DNA of 38,693 nucleotides from Bifidobacterium breve (GTDB lineage: Bacteria > Myxococcota_A > UBA796 > SXON01): assembly GCA_943328795.2 (NCBI GenBank), contig CALQBK020000026.1, forward strand, positions 1 through 38,693. Reading direction: 5' to 3'. Under the pieces are notes generated by a model. It was not told where the DNA came from. It did no database searches and saw nothing but the letters and a program-made list of their open reading frames with translations. Below, piece after piece: positions 32,709 to 38,693 of this stretch (positions are counted from its first letter, which is position 1; the number at the start of each line of letters is the position of its first letter). A program made the position numbers and the translations under genes.

Positions 32709-33842
32709 GTGCGCTTGTCCTTCCCCGCTGCCGCTTTCGCCCTCTCCGGCCTGCTCGCCGCGTGCGAAACGCCCGCGCCGCAGTTCGTCTCGAAGGCGGA
32801 CCTCGACCGCGCGCACACGCTCAACGACGTGCGAGCCATCTGCGTCGGGCTCACGATGAAGGACGACGAGACGCGCGAGTACGCCGCGTTGAAGTTGAAG
32901 GACTACAAGGACGACGGCGCCTCCTGCTTGTGCGATCACGTCAAGCGCGACGGCACGTTCGACCCCGCCGTGTTGAACGGCCTCGCGAACGCGGACGACG
33001 ACCACCGCGTTGGCTGCGTCGCCGACGCGCTCGACGACATGGCGCTGAAGGACCGCGCGGGGCTCGCGAAGGCGATGTTGAAGGTGAAGGCGCCGAAGGT
33101 GCACGCGCGGCTCGTGCTCGCGGCCAACAGCGACGCCGATCCCGACGTGCAGGCAGCAGCGCTGCCCGCGCTGCGCGGGACGCGCGACCCGAAGGAGCAG
33201 GAGATGCTGATCGCCGGGCTCAAGCGGGGCGGCGTGTGGGGCGCGAACGCCGCGCTGGACCTCGCGGGCAACCCGGCGGCGGCGGACGCGCTGCGCGACG
33301 CGGTGAAGACCGGCGACACGATGACGAAGTCCGCGGCGCTGAACGCCTACCGCGACCTGAAGCTCGAGGACTGGGCGGACGTCGCGTGCGGCGCGATGAC
33401 GGACCCGGACGCCGAGGTGCGAGCCGCGGCGGTGCACGCGGTCGATGCGACGCGCAACCCCAAGATCCTGGGCTGCCTGCGAGACCACATGCTCGCCCCC
33501 GAGCCCGACGTCAGCGTGCGCGTCGCGATGCTCGAGATGTTGTCCAAGGACGCAGCACCGGAGGCCGCGCAGATCCTGTGCGACGCCATCCCGTCGTGGG
33601 TCAAGTCCTACGTCGCGGACGCCGCGCCGACCGAGAAGTCGGACATGGACATCGTCTACTACCAGAACGACCGCGACTACGAGAAGAGCCTCGAGTGCGC
33701 TACGGCCGCCTTCAACAAGGGCGGCTACACCGAGTGCGGCAAGGCCTACCTTGGCGCTCGCGTGAACGAGTTCGGCGGCAAGGTCCGCTACAAGGACTGC
33801 AAGGCCACCGCCCCCGCCGCCGGCGGGGCCGTAGAATTCTAG
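32709..33842 (+). CDS. HEAT-repeat-like lipoprotein
   Basis: The protein is 377 residues from GTG 32709, with GGAG six bases before. The signal has lipobox LLAAC (Cys19). The body is a run of helical repeats with HEAT-like spacing: DPDVQAAALPALRGTRDPKE, DPDAEVRAAAVHAVDATRNP and EPDVSVRVAMLEML. Such repeats act as protein-binding solenoids. Several Cys pairs suggest disulphides after export. Lys-rich for this genome. No enzyme motif. Placed 25 bases before the next gene, so probably cotranscribed with it and recQ. Confidence 0.87.
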   Translation: MRLSFPAAAFALSGLLAACETPAPQFVSKADLDRAHTLNDVRAICVGLTMKDDETREYAALKLKDYKDDGASCLCDHVKRDGTFDPAVLNGLANADDDHRVGCVADALDDMALKDRAGLAKAMLKVKAPKVHARLVLAANSDADPDVQAAALPALRGTRDPKEQEMLIAGLKRGGVWGANAALDLAGNPAAADALRDAVKTGDTMTKSAALNAYRDLKLEDWADVACGAMTDPDAEVRAAAVHAVDATRNPKILGCLRDHMLAPEPDVSVRVAMLEMLSKDAAPEAAQILCDAIPSWVKSYVADAAPTEKSDMDIVYYQNDRDYEKSLECATAAFNKGGYTECGKAYLGARVNEFGGKVRYKDCKATAPAAGGAVEF

Positions 33843-33867
33843 ACCCTTCGACCCCCTGGAGCCCCCT

Positions 33868-34305
33868 ATGCCGAGCCTCAAAGACGTGATCGCCGATCCC
33901 AAGAAGCGCAGGGCCGTGATCGACGACGGCGTCTCCGTCATCGAGGCCGAGGTCGGGGACAAGGGCGGGCTCTCCGGGCTCGCGATCAAGGCGGCGTACG
34001 GCACCGTGAAGAAGGTGAAGCCGGGCTTCGTCGTCGGCGCGCTGCACCACCTGCTCGACGACTTCGCCGGGAAGGTGGACCCGTTCTGGACCTCCGCGGT
34101 GAACGGCGGCGGCGACCCGGTCAAGACCTTCGTGTCGCTCGGCCCCGCCGTCTCCGAGGCGCTGCTCTCGATCACGGACGACCGCGCGCGCACGGCCGCC
34201 GGCCCCGTCCGCAAGACGTACGACCAGCTGCGGCCGCAGGCCTCGAAGCACGTGATCGAGGCGATGCCCCGCCTCGCGGGCCTGTTGAAGAAGCACGCGG
34301 TCTGA
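33868..34305 (+). CDS. Small conserved protein, DUF6918-like
   Basis: The protein is 145 residues, starting MPSLKDVIADPKKRRAVIDD. It is alpha-helical and basic with no signal peptide. The pattern (an opening MPSLxxV, then VIEAEVGDKGGLSGLAIKAAY, then LDDFAGKVDPFW) recalls the uncharacterised DUF6918 family; this is from memory and tentative. Function unknown. Its TGA at 34303-34305 is in the same reading frame as RecQ, which opens immediately after. Confidence 0.82.
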   Translation: MPSLKDVIADPKKRRAVIDDGVSVIEAEVGDKGGLSGLAIKAAYGTVKKVKPGFVVGALHHLLDDFAGKVDPFWTSAVNGGGDPVKTFVSLGPAVSEALLSITDDRARTAAGPVRKTYDQLRPQASKHVIEAMPRLAGLLKKHAV

Positions 34306-34308
34306 CCC

Positions 34309-36609
34309 CTGGGCGCGAGCGAAGCCGCTGCCCTCGACTCCCGGATCGCGGCTGAGCTGACGCGCTACTGGGGGTTCTCGACGCTGCGCCCGCTGCAGCG
34401 CGAGGCCGTCTCGGCGACGCTCACCGGGCGGGACGCGGTCGTGGTGATGCCCACCGGCGGCGGCAAGTCGCTCTGCTACCAGCTCCCGCCGCTGCTGCGG
34501 CCCGAGGGGGAGCGGTCGCTCTGCCTGGTCATCTCGCCGCTGATCGCGCTGATGAAAGACCAGGTGGATGGCTTGAAGTTGGCCGGCTATCCGGCCGCCG
34601 CGCTGTACAGCGGCCACGGGAGCGACGACGCCTCCGCGGTGCGCAGCGAGCTCGAGCGCGGGCGGCTGCGCTTGCTGATGACCTCCCCCGAGCGGCTCCT
34701 CGGAGACGGCTTCTTGAGCCTACTGCGGTTGTTGCACCGGCACTCTGACCCCGCCGTGGGCGTCGCCAACATCGCGATCGACGAGGCCCACTGCATCAGC
34801 CAGTGGGGCCACGACTTTCGCCCGGAGTACCGGCGGCTCGCGGAGCTTCGCGAGGTGCTCGGCGGGGTCCCCGTGCAAGCGTACACGGCGACGGCTACGC
34901 CCCGCGTCCGCGAGGACATCGCGTGGCAGCTTGGGATGCAAGACCCCGCGGTGCTTGTCGGGACGTTCGACAGGGCAAACCTCACCTACCGGGTGCTGCC
35001 TCGGCTCGGGCAGGGGGAGGACCAGGTGGCGGCGCAGCTGGCGACACGCGCCGGGCAAGCGGCCATCGTGTACTGCATCAGCCGAAAGCAGACGGAGTCG
35101 ATGGCCGCGGAGCTGACGGCGCGGGGCCTACGCGCCGAGGCGTACCACGCGGGGCTCGACTCGCGGCTGCGCGCGCGGGTGCAAGACGACTTCCTGCAAG
35201 AGCGGCTGCCGATCGTCGTAGCGACCGTCGCGTTCGGGATGGGCATCGACCGGGGGGACGTGCGGACGGTGATCCACGCGTCGATGCCGAAGTCGGTGGA
35301 GGCGTACCAGCAGGAGACGGGACGCGCGGGCCGGGACGGGCTCCCGTCCGACTGCGTGCTGCTCTACGCGGCGTCGGACGTCGTGCGGTGGGGCCAGCTG
35401 ATGGAGCGCTCGGCGGCCGAGAGCGAGGTGGAGGTCGCGCCCGAGGTGATCCAGGCGCAGCGCGACTTGCTCGCGCAGATGCAGCGGCTCGCGACGGGCG
35501 CCCGGTGCCGCCACGAGGCGCTGTCCGAGTACTTCGGGCAAGCGTACAGGGCCGCGCTGGGGGCCGAGCCGGACGAGGGGTGCGGGGCCTGCGACGTGTG
35601 CCTGCGGGAGCTGGAGGAGGTGCCGGACTCCACGACCCTCGCGCGAAAGATCCTGTCCTGCGTCGCGCGCTTGCGGGGGGAGCGAAACGAGGCGTTCGGG
35701 GCCGCGTACGTCGCCGAGGTGCTGCGGGGCGCCGCGACAGCGAAGGTGCTGCAGCGCGGCCACGAGAAGCTCTCGACGCACGGGATTTTGAAGGAGCTGG
35801 AGAAAGAGACGCTCGTGGGCTTCATGAACCAGCTCGTGGACCTCGGCGCGCTCGCGCGCGACGGCGGGGAGTTCCCGGTGTTGCGGTTGACAGGCGCCGC
35901 CGGCCCGATCTTGCGGAACGAGCACCCGGTGCGGTTCCTGCGCGCCAAGGCCGTGGCGGGCGCGCCAAGCCGCAGGCGAACCGCCGATGGCGTAGCGGCC
36001 ACCGCGCTCGGGGCCCAGGAGCAGGAGCTCTTCGACGTGCTGCGCGCCGCCCGGCGCGACCTCGCGCGCGAGCTCGGGGTGCCGCCGTACATCGTGTTCG
36101 GCGACGCTGCGCTCGAGGAGATGGCGCGCGAGCGCCCGGGGACCACCGCAGCGTTCGCGGCGGTCAAGGGCGTCGGCAAGGCGAAGCTCCAGCAATTCGG
36201 CGACCGCTTCGTCGCGGCGATCGTCGGCTGGTGCGAGGAGCACGGCGTGAGCACGGGTGGCAGCGCAGCGCAGCGGGCCCCCGCGCGCGTCGACCCGGTG
36301 AAGTCCGCCCCGCGGGAGACCCAGCGCGCGGCAGCGCGGCTCTTCGAGCGAGGTCTGTCCATCGCCGAGGTCGCCGCCGAGCTCTCGCGCGCCCCCTCCA
36401 CCACCGCGCAATACCTGCTCGAGTGGATCGAGGCCGCCCGGCCCGCGGACGTCTCGCCGTGGGTGACCGACGCCGACTATGCGCGCGTGCTGGACGCCGT
36501 CCGGGTCGTCGACAGCGAGCGCCTCAAGCCGCTGTTCGAGCACTTTTCGGGCGAGCTCTCGTACGACACGCTGCGGATCGTGCTCACGCACCGCAGCCAG
36601 GCAGTGTAG
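34309..36609 (+). CDS. recQ: ATP-dependent DNA helicase RecQ
   Basis: About 766 residues if started at CTG 34309. RecQ is a 3'-5' helicase of recombination and fork repair. Seen: motif 0 (YWGFSTLRPLQREAV), Walker A MPTGGGKS (Lys53), DEAH box (158-161) with CISQWGHDFRPEYR, motif VI QETGRAGRDGLPSDC, the zinc site Cys400/425/428/431, a winged-helix region, an HRDC domain (about 573-645) and a final helix-turn-helix segment (about 670-750, IAEVAAELSRAPSTTAQYLLEW). Between the TGA at 34303 and GTG 34441 there is no in-frame ATG, GTG or TTG, and starting at GTG 34441 would cut off motif 0. The start must be CTG 34309 or later CTG, or the protein is fused to the upstream gene by readthrough or by a sequence error in the TGA. 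Confidence 0.93.
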   Translation: MGASEAAALDSRIAAELTRYWGFSTLRPLQREAVSATLTGRDAVVVMPTGGGKSLCYQLPPLLRPEGERSLCLVISPLIALMKDQVDGLKLAGYPAAALYSGHGSDDASAVRSELERGRLRLLMTSPERLLGDGFLSLLRLLHRHSDPAVGVANIAIDEAHCISQWGHDFRPEYRRLAELREVLGGVPVQAYTATATPRVREDIAWQLGMQDPAVLVGTFDRANLTYRVLPRLGQGEDQVAAQLATRAGQAAIVYCISRKQTESMAAELTARGLRAEAYHAGLDSRLRARVQDDFLQERLPIVVATVAFGMGIDRGDVRTVIHASMPKSVEAYQQETGRAGRDGLPSDCVLLYAASDVVRWGQLMERSAAESEVEVAPEVIQAQRDLLAQMQRLATGARCRHEALSEYFGQAYRAALGAEPDEGCGACDVCLRELEEVPDSTTLARKILSCVARLRGERNEAFGAAYVAEVLRGAATAKVLQRGHEKLSTHGILKELEKETLVGFMNQLVDLGALARDGGEFPVLRLTGAAGPILRNEHPVRFLRAKAVAGAPSRRRTADGVAATALGAQEQELFDVLRAARRDLARELGVPPYIVFGDAALEEMARERPGTTAAFAAVKGVGKAKLQQFGDRFVAAIVGWCEEHGVSTGGSAAQRAPARVDPVKSAPRETQRAAARLFERGLSIAEVAAELSRAPSTTAQYLLEWIEAARPADVSPWVTDADYARVLDAVRVVDSERLKPLFEHFSGELSYDTLRIVLTHRSQAV

Positions 36610-36640
36610 GCGCCGCCAAAAAAACGCCGGCCGCGCGCCA

Positions 36641-36669
36641 AACCGAGGCTGCGCCGCCCCCCCTCGGTT
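36641..36669. terminator. Possible 3' hairpin after recQ
   Basis: Perfect eight-base arms (36641-36648 and 36662-36669) around a 13-base loop lie 31 bases after the recQ stop and before gcvT. The T-run needed for a classical terminator is missing, so it may only stabilise the 3' end or be weak. No glycine riboswitch core was found before gcvT. Confidence 0.4.
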
Positions 36670-36707
36670 AAGCCCGCCGCCCGTTCTCTCACTCCCCGGA
36701 GGCCTCC

Positions 36708-37793
36708 GTGCGTCGCACCCCGTTTCACGAGTTCCACAAAGAGGCCGGGGCACGGCTGATCGACTTTGGCGGCTGGGAGATGCCCGTGCAGTACACGGGG
36801 ATCCTCGAGGAGCACGCGGCTTGCCGGGAGCGCGTCGGGCTATTCGACGTGTCCCACATGGGCGAGGTGTGGTTCCGCGGGCCGAAGGCGATGGACGCCG
36901 TGAGCCACCTGGTCACGAACGACGTGAAGAAGCTCGCGCTCGGCCAGGCGATGTACACCGCGATGTGCAACGAGCGCGGCGGCATCGTGGACGACCTGAT
37001 CGTCTACAACGTCGCGCCCGAGGAGGTCCTGATCTGCGTGAACGCAGCGAACCGGGACAAGGACTACAACTGGATGATCACGCACAACCCGATGGGCGTG
37101 GACATCGTGAACGAGTCCGACTCTTGGTGCCAGCTCGCGATCCAGGGCCGCACCGCCGAGGCGCTGCTGCAGACGCTCACGGACGTGCCGCTCGCCGGGA
37201 TCAAGAACTACTGGTTCGCCGCGGGCACGGTCGCGGGCATCCCCCGTTGCATCATCGCGCGCACCGGGTACACTGGTGAAGACGGCTTCGAGGTGTTCTG
37301 CCCGGCCGGCGCGGCCGACATCCTCTGGCCCGCGATCCAGGCCGCTGGCAAGCCGCTCGGGCTCGCGAACATCGGCCTCGGCGCCCGCGACACCCTGCGG
37401 CTCGAGATGAAGTACTGCCTGTACGGCAACGACATCAACGACGACACGACGCCGCTCGAGGGCGGGTTGGCGTGGGTCACCAAGCTCGACAAGGGCGAGT
37501 TCATCGGCCGGGACCCGATCCTGGCGCAGAAGGCCGCGGGCGTCCCGAAGCGGCTGGTCGGCCTCGTGGTCGAGGGGCGCATCGCCCGCCCGCACAGCCC
37601 GATCGTGCAGAACGGCGTCGTCGTCGGCGAAGTGACGAGCGGCACGCGTTCCCCAAGCCTCGGGTTGAACCTGGCGATTGGCTACGTCCCCGCCGGCTCA
37701 GCAGCTGTCGGCACTGCGTTCGACATCGACATTCGCGGTAGCATGGCGCCCGCGAAGGTCGCGAAGACCCCTTTCTACACCCGCCCGTACTGA
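36708..37793 (+). CDS. gcvT: Glycine cleavage system T protein (aminomethyltransferase)
   Basis: The protein is 361 residues, full length. GcvT takes the aminomethyl group from lipoyl-GcvH, releases ammonia and makes 5,10-methylene-tetrahydrofolate. Seen: TPFHEFHKEAGARLIDFGGW, LFDVSHMGEV, NERGGIVDDLIVY, TGYTGEDGFEVF and the C-terminal GEVTSGTRSPSLG; the folate-binding elements are in order. The GTG start at 36708 has a strong GGAGG. The next gene is gcvH after 14 bases. gcvP is not in the window, and the two genes that follow are not gcv genes. Confidence 0.97.
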   Translation: MRRTPFHEFHKEAGARLIDFGGWEMPVQYTGILEEHAACRERVGLFDVSHMGEVWFRGPKAMDAVSHLVTNDVKKLALGQAMYTAMCNERGGIVDDLIVYNVAPEEVLICVNAANRDKDYNWMITHNPMGVDIVNESDSWCQLAIQGRTAEALLQTLTDVPLAGIKNYWFAAGTVAGIPRCIIARTGYTGEDGFEVFCPAGAADILWPAIQAAGKPLGLANIGLGARDTLRLEMKYCLYGNDINDDTTPLEGGLAWVTKLDKGEFIGRDPILAQKAAGVPKRLVGLVVEGRIARPHSPIVQNGVVVGEVTSGTRSPSLGLNLAIGYVPAGSAAVGTAFDIDIRGSMAPAKVAKTPFYTRPY

Positions 37794-37807
37794 TCCTCGG
37801 AGCTCCC

Positions 37808-38182
37808 ATGTCCTACCCCAGCCACTACAAGTACACCGACCAGCACGAGTGGGTCTCCGTGACCGGCGACGTCGCTACTGTCGGCATCACCCACCACGCG
37901 CAGGACGCCCTCGGCGACATCGTGCACGTCGAGCTCCCGGCCGTCGGCAAGACGTTCGCGAAGGGCAAGAGCGCCTGCGAGGTCGAGTCCGTCAAGGCGG
38001 TCTCAGACGTCTACGCCCCGGTCTCCGGCACCGTGACCGAGGTCAACGGCGCGCTGGACGGGAACGAGGCGGTGATCAACTCCGACCCGCACGGCGGCGG
38101 CTGGCTGTTCAAGCTCAAGCTGTCGAACCCCGGCGAGCTCGAGGGCTTGATGGACGTAGGCGCCTACGAGGCGATCGCGTAG
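37808..38182 (+). CDS. gcvH: Glycine cleavage system H protein
   Basis: The protein is 124 residues. GcvH carries the lipoyl arm that shuttles the aminomethyl intermediate between GcvP, GcvT and GcvL. The lipoylated Lys63 is seen in CEVESVKAVSDVYAPVSG, with the HEWVSVTGDVATVGITHHAQD start typical of the family and the C-terminal LMDVGAYEAI. GGAG lies before ATG 37808. It shares a transcription unit with gcvT. Confidence 0.98.
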   Translation: MSYPSHYKYTDQHEWVSVTGDVATVGITHHAQDALGDIVHVELPAVGKTFAKGKSACEVESVKAVSDVYAPVSGTVTEVNGALDGNEAVINSDPHGGGWLFKLKLSNPGELEGLMDVGAYEAIA

Positions 38183-38247
38183 CAGGGGCCGACTGTGTCC
38201 GATCGCGTCACACCGTGACCGACGGTGACCGCGAGGTCCACGGTCAT

Positions 38248-38679
38248 GTGCTACTCTGCGGCGTGCTCTCGCTCCTGCTCCTGTTCCTTGCCGGCTGTGG
38301 CGACCCCGACGTCGACACCGCCGCGTGCGGGGGCGCACCCTGCCTCACCCTGCTCTCCCCGGCGGACGGCGACACGCTGTGCGGCGACCCGCTCACGGTC
38401 ACCGCGCAGGTCGAGAACTTCACGCTCACGAACGAGACGGTGGAGGACCCGCCGCCGGACCTCGGTCACATGCACGTCTACCTGAACGGCCAAGAGGTCG
38501 CGCAGTCGGAGACGGAGACCGTCGTGATCGACGACTACCCGGCCGGCGGGGAGCTCGGCGTGGACGAAGGGGAGTGGCAGCTCAGCTTGGACCTGTCGCT
38601 CGCCGACCACACCGCGCTGGACCCGTACGTCGGCGAGCTCATCTACATCACCATCGACCACTCGCTCTGCACGGACTGA
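38248..38679 (+). CDS. Small lipoprotein of unknown function
   Basis: About 143 residues from GTG 38248, a start chosen because it places the signal directly before the lipobox LFLAGC (Cys17); GTG 38215 would add 11 polar residues. After the lipobox comes a Cys-containing segment (DTAACGGAPCLTLLSPADGDTLCGDPL), then a beta-rich body with HMHVYLNGQEV, which resembles an Ig-like or DUF4399-type strand order (tentative). It ends LIYITIDHSLCTD. No clear Shine-Dalgarno. It follows gcvH after 65 bases and may be in its own unit. Confidence 0.82.
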   Translation: MLLCGVLSLLLLFLAGCGDPDVDTAACGGAPCLTLLSPADGDTLCGDPLTVTAQVENFTLTNETVEDPPPDLGHMHVYLNGQEVAQSETETVVIDDYPAGGELGVDEGEWQLSLDLSLADHTALDPYVGELIYITIDHSLCTD

Positions 38680-38682
38680 CCC

Positions 38683-38693
38683 ATGATCCTCAC
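38683..38693 (+). CDS. Start of a further gene, cut by the window edge
   Basis: ATG ATC CTC follows the lipoprotein stop after three bases. GGACTGA is the only Shine-Dalgarno-like element. Only three codons are visible, so nothing can be said about the product, and the call itself is tentative. Confidence 0.35.

Noticed and set aside
30865-32859. 664-codon rightward frame over the SDR and dusB genes
   Set aside because: Antisense artefact of the GC-rich codon pattern; dusB and SDR motifs are on the other strand.
36610-36707. Glycine riboswitch before gcvT
   Set aside because: The space is under 100 bases and no tandem aptamer consensus was seen; only a small hairpin without a T-run is present.

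Overview
The window is very GC-rich, bacterial and gene-dense. It looks like the chromosome of a member of the Myxococcota (former Deltaproteobacteria), probably not a classical Myxococcus. The grounds are two proteins ending in MYXO-CTERM-like tails (Gly-Cys, a hydrophobic stretch, an Arg cluster), many lipoproteins with Asp/Thr-rich linkers, FG-GAP/VCBS repeat surface proteins, a TIGR02996-type leucine-rich protein and a C-factor-like short-chain dehydrogenase. No rRNA, tRNA, CRISPR array, phage or transposase was recognised.

Layout. 1-1643 (minus): 3' part of a lipoxygenase homologue that runs off the left edge, then the HU gene with a clear terminator. 2604-8140 (plus): a tight row of a small exported protein, a large lipoprotein, uracil and hypoxanthine phosphoribosyltransferases, RidA and RNase D. 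8181-10853: five unlinked or poorly characterised genes, including a leucine-rich protein. 10924-17508 (minus): an envelope island with a signal-peptidase-like protein lacking both catalytic residues, two FG-GAP lipoproteins, a MYXO-CTERM protein and a CAP-like lipoprotein; direct repeats and a gene remnant show local duplication and decay. 17946-21672 (minus): three overlapping genes for a molybdenum hydroxylase of the 4-hydroxybenzoyl-CoA reductase type; the FAD subunit carries the four-cysteine insert that holds the extra [4Fe-4S] cluster. 21739-25099: an Asp-rich lipoprotein and, on the other strand, a carboxypeptidase-regulatory/TonB-plug/VWA fusion. 25191-32622 (minus): a long, mostly overlapping gene row dusB - SDR - two unknowns - tsaD - exbB - exbD - rsmI, combining tRNA/rRNA modification with an ExbB/ExbD motor. 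32709-38693 (plus): a HEAT-like lipoprotein, a small conserved protein, RecQ (no ordinary start codon, same frame as the gene before it), gcvT-gcvH, a small lipoprotein and the start of one more gene.

How it fits together. Housekeeping functions (nucleobase salvage, RNA maturation and modification, glycine cleavage, DNA repair, HU) are interleaved with lineage-specific envelope proteins. The items most worth following up are the plug/VWA fusion near exbBD, the catalytically dead signal peptidase homologue in the surface-protein island, the 4-hydroxybenzoyl-CoA-reductase-type enzyme without visible aromatic-pathway neighbours, the disrupted-looking lipoxygenase, and the RecQ start problem.
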